A stretch of 64,000 nt of DNA, taken from assembly GCF_003946095.1 (NCBI RefSeq), contig NZ_RHOD01000002.1, positions 1 to 64,000 on the forward strand, written 5' to 3'. The notes beneath the pieces are model-generated. The model did no database searches. It saw nothing but the letters and a program-made list of their open reading frames with translations, and was not told the origin of the DNA. The stretch is from Levilactobacillus lindianensis (GTDB lineage: Bacteria > Bacillota > Bacilli > Lactobacillales > Lactobacillaceae). Made by a program: the position numbers and the translations under genes. Positions 8,811 to 17,493 of the stretch are shown here, in pieces (the first letter of the stretch is position 1; each line of letters begins with the position of its first letter).

Positions 8811-9683
8811 CTATTTCATAATTCCCAAGGTGACCCCACCTGCAACAACGAGTAGAGAGCCGATCGTGATGTAAACCATTTCGCGACCCGTCTTCTTTTC
8901 ACCTAATAACCAGATACTCCCGAACGTGGAAATCACAATTCCACATTGGGCCAGAGAATAACTGATAGCCAGGCCGACCCGTGGAATTGCCATGAACATG
9001 AAGAAGTTCCCGATTCCCCAGACAACCCCGGTCAAGATATTCTTAGCCGTGGCCTTGTGCCACACTTGTTGCCGAGAAAAGATCACGAAGATCAAGGCGC
9101 CCAAGACCATCCCGAGTGATTGTGGGAAGAGAATCGTTTCCGACTTGAGGCCGGAGAACTTCACGATGACCGTGTAGAGAATGTAACCCACCGTGGAAAT
9201 CACGAGGGCGACGGTCCCCTTACCTGCCTGAATCTGCTTGTCACCAACCGCCACCTTGGCGTTTGGATCCCGCAAGGAAGTCAAGACAGCGCCAGCAATC
9301 AGAATAATTACGGCAATGGTCCCAAGGGTAATCATCCGGGTCGTGTTCCATTCACCGAACAGAACGACCCCCGCCAACGCCGTCCCAGCCAGTTGTAACC
9401 CGGTCGAGATGGGCACCGTCCGTGAAATCCCGATGAACTTCATGGATTGGAATTGTTCAAATTGACCAACAGCCCAGCAGAGACCTGAGATGATCCCAAC
9501 TAGCAAGGACATACCAGTTAAGTGACTGTGGAAGTAGAACAGGGCAAATAGACTAAAGATTACCGCCCCGACCGTCATCCCTAATGTTTGTTGGTAAGAC
9601 GTTCCGCCTAGGCGACCACTGATTAATCCAATGCTTCCCCAGCAGATCGCGGGGATTAAAGCCATTAAAATATAGATATTCAT
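8811..9683 (-). CDS. GRP-family sugar transporter (glucose uptake protein GlcU-like)
   Basis: 290 residues with ten predicted membrane helices in two halves of five, as in the DMT-superfamily GRP transporters. Typical pieces are the N-terminal ALIPAICWGSIGLISG, ISTGLQLAGTALAGVVLFGEW and the second-half GIGNFFMFMAIPRVGLAISYSLAQ. Family members import glucose or ribose by proton symport; the sugar cannot be decided from sequence. It lies next to pgi but has separate terminators, so they are not one operon. Confidence 0.88.
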   Translation of the reverse strand: MNIYILMALIPAICWGSIGLISGRLGGTSYQQTLGMTVGAVIFSLFALFYFHSHLTGMSLLVGIISGLCWAVGQFEQFQSMKFIGISRTVPISTGLQLAGTALAGVVLFGEWNTTRMITLGTIAVIILIAGAVLTSLRDPNAKVAVGDKQIQAGKGTVALVISTVGYILYTVIVKFSGLKSETILFPQSLGMVLGALIFVIFSRQQVWHKATAKNILTGVVWGIGNFFMFMAIPRVGLAISYSLAQCGIVISTFGSIWLLGEKKTGREMVYITIGSLLVVAGGVTLGIMK

Positions 9684-9792
9684 TTTGTAAACCTCAACTC
9701 TCGTTTCAACTTAGTCCTGTATAATTGTAAGCCTTCTCAATTAGCATTAGTAAGTTTAATAGTTTCGATTCGAATTGTAAACTCAAACTCCT

Positions 9793-9842
9793 TAAAAAGA
9801 TCCCGAATGGTAAGTGGTCTATCTTACCAATCGGGATCTTTT
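9793..9842. terminator. Bidirectional terminator after the RlmI-like gene
   Basis: AAAAGATCCCGA and TGGTAAG pair with CTTACCA and TCGGGATCTTTT; A and T runs on both sides. Confidence 0.85.
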
Positions 9843-9865
9843 ACATTGTTTTCATTGAGCTTTCA

Positions 9866-11014
9866 TTAGTTAACGGTCAACAGTAAGCCCTTTAAAGCTT
9901 CACTGTGACGGTCAGCCTGATTCGTTTGGAAATCTACTGGTGAGAGGTAATTATTGGAAACACTTACATGACCGGTATAATTTTGCAAAGCATCCCCTAC
10001 CGTCTCCTTGAGACGCTTCATACCATACATTGGCGTCGTCGTGGTCAACACGATCTGCGTCCCCGTGTGTGCAACCTTGAGCGCCTGTTCGAGTAAGTCT
10101 TGCAGGTCTTGTTCTAAGGTAAAGGTGTGCTTCTTACCCCGAATGAATGCTGGTGGGTTGATGAAAATGGTGTCAAAGCTTAGATCATGCTTAATCGCAT
10201 AGTCCAAGTAGTTGGCAACGTCCATCGTCCGCATCTCAACGGCGGCTTGATCCAGGTTGTTGTCAGCCAGTTGGGCCTGTAAAGCCGTTGTGGCCCGATT
10301 CGTTGGGTCAACCGTTACGGCTTCGATTGCCCCACCAAGCATTGTTGCGGTCACAATCCCGGTCTCGGCACTAAACAGGTTCAAGATCCGGTGTTGTTCG
10401 CCATTTTCCTTGGCCCAGGTCCGAATGTCTCGGAATTCCAAGGCGAGTTGTTGGCGTCCTGCTAACAGGTCAACGGGATACGCAACACCATTTTCCATTA
10501 CTGTCAGCGGTTGCTTGCCTAAGTCGCCTTGGATGAGCTGACCACGTTCTTGGTCGGGAGTCGTCGCCACAATCGTTTGGTTCTTCCCGATGGCACGGGC
10601 AAAGCCAGCGTAAATCAACTTGGCCTGTTGCTTCAAGGCCGTGTTCTGCCAACGGAAGACGTACGTGCTGTCGTAAACGTCGACCACTAAGCCACCCAGA
10701 CCGTCACCGGTACCGTTAAACAAACGGTAAGCCGAGCTGCCCACGATAGCTGAACGCCGAGCCGCAGCGGCTCTAAACTTAGTTGCGAAAAAGCGATCAT
10801 CGATACTTTCATTTTCCCGTAGGCTCAGGACATACCCAATTCCTCGGGGTTGTTTAGCAAAATAAGCGGTCGCAACGAAGTGGCCGTGGTTTTCTAATTG
10901 CACCCAGGCGCCGTTTTCAAAATCGTTTTTATTTTCTAAATCGGTCGTAGACAAGATTGGATAGCCGTCCTCAAACTTACGGACAGACTTCCCTGTAATT
11001 TGTATTTGCTTCAA
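9866..11014 (-). CDS. RlmI-like 23S rRNA (cytosine-C5) methyltransferase
   Basis: 382 residues. An N-terminal PUA-type RNA-binding domain (about 1-75, beginning KQIQITGKSVRKFEDGYPIL) is followed by an RlmI-type linker with RLFNGTGDGLGGLVVDVYD and a SAM-dependent methyltransferase fold with RILNLFSAETGIVTATMLGGA. The DTIFINPPAF motif supplies the NPP-type catalytic loop. It probably methylates one cytosine of 23S rRNA; the exact position is not deducible. The SD at about 11021 is strong (AGGAGGAAAC). Confidence 0.85.
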   Translation of the reverse strand: MKQIQITGKSVRKFEDGYPILSTTDLENKNDFENGAWVQLENHGHFVATAYFAKQPRGIGYVLSLRENESIDDRFFATKFRAAAARRSAIVGSSAYRLFNGTGDGLGGLVVDVYDSTYVFRWQNTALKQQAKLIYAGFARAIGKNQTIVATTPDQERGQLIQGDLGKQPLTVMENGVAYPVDLLAGRQQLALEFRDIRTWAKENGEQHRILNLFSAETGIVTATMLGGAIEAVTVDPTNRATTALQAQLADNNLDQAAVEMRTMDVANYLDYAIKHDLSFDTIFINPPAFIRGKKHTFTLEQDLQDLLEQALKVAHTGTQIVLTTTTPMYGMKRLKETVGDALQNYTGHVSVSNNYLSPVDFQTNQADRHSEALKGLLLTVN

Positions 11015-11075
11015 AAGTTTCCTCCTTAATGATTCTTCTCATTGTATCACGGGAACACCTTGATTACCGGGCAAT

Positions 11076-12545
11076 TTACGAATTTGTCTTAGCTCTTTGC
11101 GAGTTTGTCTGGTGTTGGTCCGGGAAGATCACAGTAAATGTGGTCCCTTGATGTTCCTTACTCGTCACACTAATCTTACCATGATGAAGTTGAACCAGCT
11201 GATGAACGATAGACAGTCCCAGCCCCGATTCACCATACTTGGTATTCTTCCGGGAAGGATCGGCCTTGTAGTACCGTTCCCAGATGTTCTGGAGCTGTTC
11301 GTCGGACATCCCCATCCCAGTATCTGCCACCTTCACAATGGTTTCCTCGTACCCCCGCTGAGCAGAAATCGTGATAGTTCCTTGTTGCGTAAACTGGATG
11401 GCATTCTGCGTGATGTTAAACATGATCTGCACGAACCGGTCGTAGTCAGCGTAAACCGGAATATCCTGAGGCGCCTGTAACTCCAACTGGTCGCCACTGT
11501 CATCGGCCTTCTGCTTCAACTGTTCAACAATGTTATGCAGGGCATCAACCGCGTTGAACTCATGGAGATTGAGCGAGATTTGATTGGACCGAATCTTCTC
11601 ATAATCCAAGTTTTCGTTAACCAGCCGAATTAGCCGGCTAGTTTCACTCCGCATCAGGTCAATACTCTCTTCCTTACTCTCCTCGGGAATGGCATTGTAA
11701 GCCAGACCTTCGAGTAGTCCATTGATGGTGGTCAATGGCGTCCGCATTTCGTGAGAGGCATTGGCCATGAATTCTCGCCGTCGCTGTTCCTGGCGTTGAA
11801 TCTCTTCTTGTGAGTCTTTTAGCGATTGTGTCATCCCATTGAAATCATTAATCAAGTCATCAATTTCATCACGATTACGGCTAGCCATTTCGACATCATA
11901 GTTTCCTTTGGCAACTTGATTGGTCGCCTTTCGCAGCTGATTAATCCGCGACGTGTAGTAACGTGCCAACAGATAACTCGCCACGATCGCCACAACAATC
12001 GACACCAGCAAGGCCCGGATTAGGTTACGATTAATCTGATTAACACTAGTGTTAATGTCCGACACGAAGGCCCCCATCACCACGACCGCCACTAATCGGT
12101 GGTTGTAGAAGTAAGGCTTCATGACCTCGGTCATCGCGGGACTAATTCGGCCATTCTTGGTACGAACCCGTTTGTCGACAACTTTGTGAATAATTTTATT
12201 TTGTTTGAGCTTCTTCCAATCTGAGGAATTGATCGCTTGCTGATAGACGTTGGCGGGAAAAACCACCCGGTTATTTGCACTATAAATGGTTGTGCTCACC
12301 GCTTGATTTTGGAGTAACTGCTCGCTACTCTCCAAGGAATCCGTATCGAATTCCACGTCATGGCTATCCTCGGAATTAATCCGCAGCGACTGCTCGATCA
12401 GACTGTTGGAATATTTCTCGAGAGAATTCCAGGTGTTGCTGTAAACCATGTGCCGGGTCATCTGCGAATACGAGACTCCCATGATAATTAAAATAATCAT
12501 GATGGCCGCAAAGAACCCGAGCATTTGTTGATACATTAACTTCAT
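11076..12545 (-). CDS. Membrane sensor histidine kinase
   Basis: 489 residues. The order is membrane helix 7-29, extracellular sensor loop about 30-170, second helix about 173-195, HAMP (about 195-250, ARYYTSRINQLRKATNQVAKG), HisKA with the H-box ASHEMRTPLT, and an HATPase domain with N-box NITQNAIQF, DTGMGMS and ESGLGLS. It autophosphorylates on the H-box His and passes phosphate to the neighbouring OmpR-type regulator. The start codon overlaps the regulator stop (ATGA), so translation is coupled. The stimulus is unknown. Confidence 0.93.
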   Translation of the reverse strand: MKLMYQQMLGFFAAIMIILIIMGVSYSQMTRHMVYSNTWNSLEKYSNSLIEQSLRINSEDSHDVEFDTDSLESSEQLLQNQAVSTTIYSANNRVVFPANVYQQAINSSDWKKLKQNKIIHKVVDKRVRTKNGRISPAMTEVMKPYFYNHRLVAVVVMGAFVSDINTSVNQINRNLIRALLVSIVVAIVASYLLARYYTSRINQLRKATNQVAKGNYDVEMASRNRDEIDDLINDFNGMTQSLKDSQEEIQRQEQRRREFMANASHEMRTPLTTINGLLEGLAYNAIPEESKEESIDLMRSETSRLIRLVNENLDYEKIRSNQISLNLHEFNAVDALHNIVEQLKQKADDSGDQLELQAPQDIPVYADYDRFVQIMFNITQNAIQFTQQGTITISAQRGYEETIVKVADTGMGMSDEQLQNIWERYYKADPSRKNTKYGESGLGLSIVHQLVQLHHGKISVTSKEHQGTTFTVIFPDQHQTNSQRAKTNS

Positions 12546-13276
12546 CGCTGATCGGCTCCACTATCATCAAATTTATAACCCACCCCCCAAACAGTTTGGA
12601 TAATCTGAGGGCCAACCTTTTCTATCTTCTGCCGGAGTTTCTTAATGTGGGCGTCCACGGTGCGTTCATCCCCGTAGTACTCATAATCCCAAACCAACTG
12701 CAGGAGTTGTTCACGGGAGAAGACTTGCCGTGGCTTCTGCGCCAAAGTCTTCAACAAGTCAAACTCCTTGGGTGTCAGATCGTGAATTTGCTTGCCATTG
12801 AGGTAGGCTTCTCGGGTCTTGGTGTTCAACTTGAAGTTCTCCGTCACCACATCAAAAGATTCCGTATCGTCCAAAGACTCAGTTGGCGTGGCCTTCGCCG
12901 TGGCGCCCAGCTCTGCACGACGATGCAAGGCTTTGATCCGGGCAATTAGGGTAATCGGACTGAACGGTTTCGTCACGTAGTCATCCGCCCCCATCTCAAG
13001 ACCTAAGACCTGGTCACTCTCTGAATCACGAGCCGTCAGCATGATAATCGGCACAGTTGGCGACAATTTCCGAATCTCCGCACTAACCTGCATTCCATCT
13101 AGTCCGGGAAGGTTCAAGTCCAACGTGACCATGTCCCAGTCATTGGGCGAAGCGGCAAAGAGCTTCACGGCTTCATTACCATCATAGGCAAACTCCGCAT
13201 CCCATTGTTCCTTTTTAAAAAACATCGACATCATCTGTGATACCGAATGGTTATCTTCAATCATTAATAACTTCAT
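12542..13276 (-). CDS. OmpR-family response regulator
   Basis: 244 residues: receiver domain (about 1-120) with phospho-acceptor Asp in VTLDLNLPGLDG and the acidic pair IEDN, then a winged-helix DNA-binding domain (about 145-240) with RTVDAHIKKLRQK and VWGVGYKF. The start is ATG at 13276 because GGAGG sits 5 nt before it; the longer frame beginning with TTG at 13288 would start inside the SD. It is the first gene of a two-gene operon with the kinase, behind a long structured leader. Confidence 0.94.
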   Translation of the reverse strand: MKLLMIEDNHSVSQMMSMFFKKEQWDAEFAYDGNEAVKLFAASPNDWDMVTLDLNLPGLDGMQVSAEIRKLSPTVPIIMLTARDSESDQVLGLEMGADDYVTKPFSPITLIARIKALHRRAELGATAKATPTESLDDTESFDVVTENFKLNTKTREAYLNGKQIHDLTPKEFDLLKTLAQKPRQVFSREQLLQLVWDYEYYGDERTVDAHIKKLRQKIEKVGPQIIQTVWGVGYKFDDSGADQR

Positions 13277-13307
13277 TGTGACCTCCAAAGTTAGGGCTAC
13301 TAAATTC

Positions 13308-13413
13308 GGGGCCAGTAAAAGGTTGGTGCGTCATAGTGTCCTGAAATTACCAGGAGAATCAGAAGGCGTCATGACAGAACAATGAAGATTCTGTAACTTT
13401 TACCGGCAGTCCC
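13308..13413 (-). other. Structured 5' leader of the two-component operon
   Basis: In the minus transcript 13311-13321 pairs with 13397-13407 (11 bp, one G-U; only an A-C mismatch on the other strand). The closed region holds hairpins TCCTG/CAGGA (13339-13355) and ACAGAA/TTCTGT (13374-13394). The junction ends about 20 nt before the SD. It matches no riboswitch class I know. Confidence 0.5.
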
Positions 13414-13499
13414 TTAGCCATGTGGTTCCTTAACTACCTATTATACTATACCGGGAGATGGAAATTTTCCTTAAATTTGCCCCCGCCAAGTTAAATTGT

Positions 13500-13527
13500 T
13501 TGCAGCGAACCGACATTATGGTAGACT
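13500..13527 (+). promoter_or_regulatory. Promoter of ssrA
   Basis: TTGCAG (13500-13505), 16-bp spacer, TAGACT (13522-13527), 16 bp before the mature 5' end. Confidence 0.6.
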
Positions 13528-13543
13528 AGAACAGTATTGTCAT

Positions 13544-13911
13544 GGGGCCGTTCTGGATTCGACTGGTATAGGTTGAACCTGAGCTGCGCGCCGTAGCGGC
13601 ATCTACGTTAAAAGGTCCAGTTTATTATAACTGCAAAAAATAATAACAATTCTTACGCTTTAGCTGCTTAATAGGCGCTTAACGTAGATCCTCCTAGGCT
13701 TGCCCGCGGTCTAGATCTGGGTCCTAAATTTAACGGGCTTACGCTAACGACTCCCACCTGAAGCACGTTAGAAGAGATGAATCAGGTTAGCTGAGCATGA
13801 GGGCCCTGACAGGCGGCAAGTTGTTCAGCGAAACTTTAAATAGTCTGCCTATGCGTGTAGACGTTGAGGTGGCAATATGCTAGGACGCGGGTTCGATCCC
13901 CGCCGGCTCCA
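13544..13911 (+). ncRNA. ssrA: Transfer-messenger RNA (tmRNA)
   Basis: The ends form the alanine-tRNA-like acceptor GGGGCCG/CGGCTCC with discriminator A. TTCTGGATTCGAC follows the 5' end, and the T arm GGGTTCGATCCC lies before the 3' end. The mRNA-like part has resume codon GCA at 13633 and encodes the tag AKNNNNSYALAA, stop at 13669-13671. With SmpB (encoded at 59650-60123) it rescues ribosomes stalled on broken mRNA and tags the peptide for proteolysis. CCA is not encoded. The length of 368 nt is normal. Confidence 0.97.
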
Positions 13912-13945
13912 TAAAGCAACAAAGAAGGATTGTTATAACCGCTTG

Positions 13946-13975
13946 AAATGCCGGTAATACGGCATTTTTATTTTT
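13946..13975 (+). terminator. Terminator of ssrA
   Basis: AATGCCG / CGGCATT with a TTTTTATTTTT tail. Confidence 0.85.
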
Positions 13976-14002
13976 CTTGAATTTTACTAATTATCAAGAA
14001 AT

Positions 14003-14031
14003 GGTAACCTTTGGTAACCTTTTTGGTAACC
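14003..14031. repeat. Three spaced copies of GGTAACC behind ssrA
   Basis: GGTAACC occurs at 14003, 14013 and 14025, separated by TTT and TTTTT. Each copy is itself dyad-symmetric. It could be a protein-binding cluster or a scar, since ssrA 3' ends are frequent phage and island integration sites. Confidence 0.5.
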
Positions 14032-14062
14032 GGCATACAAAAATTTTATGCACGGGCGGTGG

Positions 14063-14095
14063 AAACTGTTAGTCAATTGGCTAGCAGTTTTTATT
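14063..14095 (+). terminator. Second terminator-like hairpin downstream of ssrA
   Basis: AAACTGTTAG / CTAGCAGTTT with T5. No gene lies directly upstream, so it may be a backup for ssrA. Confidence 0.5.
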
Positions 14096-14204
14096 TACTT
14101 ACATCTCTAATTACGAAAAACTATCTAGTTTGCTATATAACAATTGTGATACATTGAAGATATAAAAATGGGTTTGGAACATTGAGTTCACCAAAAGCCC
14201 TGAC

Positions 14205-14310
14205 TATGAAGTGAACCCCAAAAATTGGAGTGAATTTCTAGGCCGCTAACTGGGTGGTATGTTTCCGGTATTTTACCAGGAACATACCAGCCATTTTTGA
14301 TACGTTTGCG
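14205..14310. mobile_element. Possible insertion-sequence scar
   Basis: TGAACCCCAAAAATTGGA (about 14212) resembles the ends of IS3-family elements of lactobacilli. About 45 bp on is a palindrome with arms TGGTATGTT / AACATACCA (14256-14290). There is no transposase reading frame. The rest of 14032-14535 holds no ORF I can support. Confidence 0.3.
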
Positions 14311-14539
14311 TTCCTAAACGGGGGCTAACAGTCGCTTAAAGCTACCTGCGATGCTTGCGGTCTAATCAATCCGTAAACCAGGCGATGCGGAGGCCAACAA
14401 CCAGTATTTTGAAACATGCGCACTCACCTCCCCACCGTTGCTAGTGTGGGTTAGGCAACCTCCTCATTTTCCTTAAATAAAACTACAATGGCTACCGAAC
14501 AGGTGCTTGCCTAGATGCCTAAATTGGCCAAGACCTATG

Positions 14540-14566
14540 TTGCAATTACAACAAAAGTGTTATACT
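14540..14566 (+). promoter_or_regulatory. Probable promoter of the flavin-type oxidase-like gene
   Basis: TTGCAA (14540-14545), short 15-bp spacer, TATACT (14561-14566), about 65 bp before the start. Confidence 0.45.
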
Positions 14567-14632
14567 GATCATTGTCAACGACCACTCAGTACGACCGTTT
14601 GCTGACAATTAATGATCTTGGAGGAATCGCCT

Positions 14633-15112
14633 ATGTTTCGTGACATGCGTTTAGCTAAACAACAACTTTCAGCTGCCGATACGGCCCAGATTTTAAAGGA
14701 TGCCGACTATGGAACCCTGGCTCTATGGGGTGAGGAGTATCCCTACTCCGTCCCAATTAGCTACGTCTATGACGGCAAGAAAATCTACTTTCATGGCGCT
14801 ACCACGGGCCTCAAGAACGATCTGTTGACTCACCACCAGAAGGTCTCTTTATCTGTTGTCGGGAGCCACTCTGTTCAGCCCACCTCCTACACCATGTACT
14901 ACACCAGTGTGATCGCCTTCGGAACGGCAACCTTGGTAACCGATCCCAAGACTATGCAACACGCGATGGAAATGACTTCAGAAAAATACGCGCCTGGTTT
15001 ATTAAAAGGCGGCCGCGAATACATTACCTCTGAAAAGGGAAACTTCGCCGTTTACGAGATGTCATTGGACCACGTCACGGGTAAGCGTTCTAGTCACCTA
15101 TCCACCGACTAG
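14633..15112 (+). CDS. Pyridoxamine-5'-phosphate-oxidase-like flavin-binding protein (NimA-like)
   Basis: 159 residues, a split beta-barrel of the PNPOx-like superfamily. Typical pieces are YGTLALWGEEYPYSVPISYVYDGKKIYFHG and TSVIAFGTATLV followed by a C-terminal EKYAPG segment. Family members bind FMN or haem and act as small reductases; the substrate cannot be told. The start is ATG at 14633 because GGAGG (14620-14624) precedes it by 8 nt; the longer frame starting at 14612 contains the SD itself. Confidence 0.8.
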   Translation: MFRDMRLAKQQLSAADTAQILKDADYGTLALWGEEYPYSVPISYVYDGKKIYFHGATTGLKNDLLTHHQKVSLSVVGSHSVQPTSYTMYYTSVIAFGTATLVTDPKTMQHAMEMTSEKYAPGLLKGGREYITSEKGNFAVYEMSLDHVTGKRSSHLSTD

Positions 15113-15146
15113 TTCACTTATTTCAGGATTAATCCGAAAACAACCT

Positions 15147-15182
15147 AAAGCATGAGTGCCTTTTGGCGACTCATGCTTTTTT
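15147..15182 (+). terminator. Terminator
   Basis: AAAGCATGAGT / ACTCATGCTTT, then T run. Confidence 0.88.
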
Positions 15183-15342
15183 CGATCTAATGACTGAGTC
15201 CGTTACTAGTTTGTCACTACCGTCATACTTGGTAATCGAATTGTCTTCATTTGTCATCTCACCGCAACCCCCTCGCAAAATTCACGGGGTATACTGACTT
15301 TATCGTTAGTTAATCGCGATAACAAATTCTAAAAAAAGCGGA

Positions 15343-15912
15343 GTGAATATTATCAACACCACAACTGTAAAAGTCTTAATCGGCACCTTAGGAGCAGCGG
15401 CTATGTTACTTGCCGGCACGCAGACGGCTTCGGCCCACATGACGGCCACAACGCCACAAGCTCAAGCAACACAAACGACTCAAACGGCGGCAAACACGAC
15501 CACAACGGCCACGAACACGAGCTACAACCACACGAATAGTCAAGCCACTACGGCAACGACCAGCAACGCCTCTGGCGCTGTAGCCAAAGCCTTATCGGTT
15601 GCCAACAGCGGCGTGCCTTACGTCTACGGTGGAAGCAGCTTATCTGGCTTCGACTGTTCTGGCCTGGTTCAATATGCCTTTGGTCTGAATGCTCGGACGA
15701 CTTACCAACAAACGAATCTGGGTACCCACCACTACGATGTGGCTAACGCACCAGCTGGTGCCATCCTATTCTGGGGTTCCGAAAGCGCCCCTTACCATGA
15801 TGGGATTTCATTAGGAAATGGCCAGTACGTGGCTGCCCAAAACGAAAATGACGGGATTGGCGTCTTCAGCCAAACCTACTGGGCTCCTAGCTACTACATT
15901 ACCTTAAACTAA
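15343..15912 (+). CDS. Secreted NlpC/P60 peptidoglycan endopeptidase
   Basis: About 187-189 residues: signal peptide with cleavage after TASA (about residue 31), a Thr/Ala/Asn-rich linker (about 35-80), and an NlpC/P60 domain (about 84-189). The catalytic Cys is in FDCSGLVQYAF, the His in PYHDGISLGNG. It should cleave stem peptides of peptidoglycan outside the cell. The start is uncertain: GTG at 15343 lies inside the SD GCGGAG, whereas in-frame ATT (15349) and ATC (15352) lie at normal spacing. The next gene has an almost identical leader with ATG at the ATC place. Confidence 0.88.
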   Translation: MNIINTTTVKVLIGTLGAAAMLLAGTQTASAHMTATTPQAQATQTTQTAANTTTTATNTSYNHTNSQATTATTSNASGAVAKALSVANSGVPYVYGGSSLSGFDCSGLVQYAFGLNARTTYQQTNLGTHHYDVANAPAGAILFWGSESAPYHDGISLGNGQYVAAQNENDGIGVFSQTYWAPSYYITLN

Positions 15913-15923
15913 CCCTTAACTTA

Positions 15924-15957
15924 GGAGACGACTGACAGGTTCAGTTGTCTCTTTTTG
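15924..15957 (+). terminator. Terminator of the NlpC/P60 gene
   Basis: GAGACGACTGA / TCAGTTGTCTC, T5. Confidence 0.85.
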
Positions 15958-16087
15958 ATCTCCAATCTAGTCTGGCTACCCACCTAACTAATAAGGAACT
16001 GGATCGATCCCCTCCCCGCTAAAGGTGGTAAGTTATGGTCGTTGCCAGTAAAGAAGGGTTCCCAGATTTGACTGGAGGGTGAATATT

Positions 16088-16471
16088 ATGAAAAAATTCT
16101 GGCGCACTGGTATCGTTGCTGTAATTGGCTGCTTGGGGTTACTCATTCTGGCTTCGCCGGTGATAGGTCATGCCGACCGACTGCCAGTCAATGATAATCT
16201 CCCAATCGAGCGGCCCAAGTTAGTGGCCTCTGGATCAACGATTGCCACTGACTCCTACCGTTTAGCTCCGGTTTCTCACGGCGTGATCACACGGGCAGCG
16301 ACGATTCCACTCCGTTGGTCCGCGATTAAACAAGCCACTGGAGCCACCACAACCAGCTGGTCTCGCGTTTTGAATCGCCTTGGCATTGTTTTATTAGCTG
16401 CATTGGTTGCGACCACTGCCACCTATGCCCTCACCGACTGGCGGCGTTGGACACCTCGTGTGGGTCGTTAG
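16088..16471 (+). CDS. Small secreted or membrane-anchored protein, unknown
   Basis: 127 residues. It has an N-terminal signal segment (about 8-28, VIGHA before a likely cut), a 60-residue extracytoplasmic part without cysteines, and a C-terminal membrane helix (about 97-117) followed by WRRWTPRVGR, as a membrane stop. No family recognised. The ATG follows GGAGGGTGAATATT, the same leader motif as the preceding NlpC/P60 gene. Confidence 0.6.
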   Translation: MKKFWRTGIVAVIGCLGLLILASPVIGHADRLPVNDNLPIERPKLVASGSTIATDSYRLAPVSHGVITRAATIPLRWSAIKQATGATTTSWSRVLNRLGIVLLAALVATTATYALTDWRRWTPRVGR

Positions 16472-16491
16472 CTCTTTATAAATAGACTATT

Positions 16492-16527
16492 AAACGGCGC
16501 GAAGTTTTCTGACTTCACGCCGTTTTT
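16492..16527. terminator. Bidirectional terminator between convergent genes
   Basis: AACGGCGCGAAGT / ACTTCACGCCGTT with T run in the plus direction and a short one in the minus. Confidence 0.8.
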
Positions 16528-16536
16528 GTATGGCTT

Positions 16537-17493
16537 TTATCGATCAAGCTGAACCGGATCACGTGGGGCACTGTAGCCGAGCGAACTCGCCGCAATCCAG
16601 GTCGCCTGGTTGAGGGCCTTGAAGTCCTCCGTTCGGCCAGTCACAATAATTCCACTGAACTTGGCCGTACTCAGTTGTGGATTCTGCCGAATGAACGTCT
16701 GACTCCCCTTAGTCACACTCACGCCGTTGTAACGCCAATCAAGTCCCAGTTGGCCGATCTTCTTCACCGCCGACTTAAACTCGCGATAGTCATCAGCCGT
16801 CAACTTAGGTGTGGCTGTCCCTGGCACTGTTTCGGCATTCAGACCCACGAGATGATTTTGAAAGCTAGTCGGATCCATCTTGCCGGTGACCCCAGCCCAA
16901 TACCAGGTCGCATGAAGCTTGGTTGGCAACCTGGACAAGATCTGTTGAGACGTTATTGATCGTTTGAAGGTAATGGCGACTTCGACCACGGCTCCCTTGG
17001 CCTGTGACACTTGTTTCAGTTCCTGTGTCGGCTTGAGATTGGGTTTTCTCACCGCCAGATTGAAGAATTCTGGAATGCGCCGTTGTGTTTCTCGGTCAAA
17101 ACTAACCATCCCCTGTTTTGTCTCCGTCTCATCAACAGTGCCATCGCTCAGCTCACTGGCTCCTGGAAGCCAAGAATAATCACCCTGGCTGGTTGACCAA
17201 GGGACTCGCTGGCCCTCAATCGACTTGAATCGGTGACTCATCACCGTTCCTCCAAAGATCGTTGTGTTCGACAAGACACGATCGCTGACGTGGATATTCG
17301 GCGACATCATGGTATTCGTGGCCTCAAGAATCGCTGATATCTGGTTTGATTCTTTAGCCGCCTTCGACTGTGTCAGCTTGTAGGCAAGCGGCGTCACCAC
17401 CATTAAGACCCCCACGGCAATCACAATCATCAAGCCAATTCGCTTCACCCGACGCCATTTTGCTAAACGCTGAAACTTCTGTGCATCATTCAT
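16537..17493 (-). CDS. Membrane anti-sigma factor (sigma factor regulator family)
   Basis: 318 residues: cytoplasmic N-terminus of about 20 residues, one membrane helix (about 21-42, IGLMIVIAVGVLMVVTPLAY), then a large extracytoplasmic domain as in the Sigma_reg N/C families paired with ECF sigma factors. The start is ATG 17493, with GGGGAG 8 nt before it; it overlaps the sigma gene by 8 nt. It is expected to hold the ECF sigma factor at the membrane until an envelope signal arrives. Confidence 0.8.
   Translation of the reverse strand: MNDAQKFQRLAKWRRVKRIGLMIVIAVGVLMVVTPLAYKLTQSKAAKESNQISAILEATNTMMSPNIHVSDRVLSNTTIFGGTVMSHRFKSIEGQRVPWSTSQGDYSWLPGASELSDGTVDETETKQGMVSFDRETQRRIPEFFNLAVRKPNLKPTQELKQVSQAKGAVVEVAITFKRSITSQQILSRLPTKLHATWYWAGVTGKMDPTSFQNHLVGLNAETVPGTATPKLTADDYREFKSAVKKIGQLGLDWRYNGVSVTKGSQTFIRQNPQLSTAKFSGIIVTGRTEDFKALNQATWIAASSLGYSAPRDPVQLDR

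Noticed and set aside
14003-14031. GGTAACC repeats as a CRISPR array
   Set aside because: Units are 7 bp with 3-5 bp gaps and no cas genes; far too short for CRISPR. No CRISPR array was found in the window.
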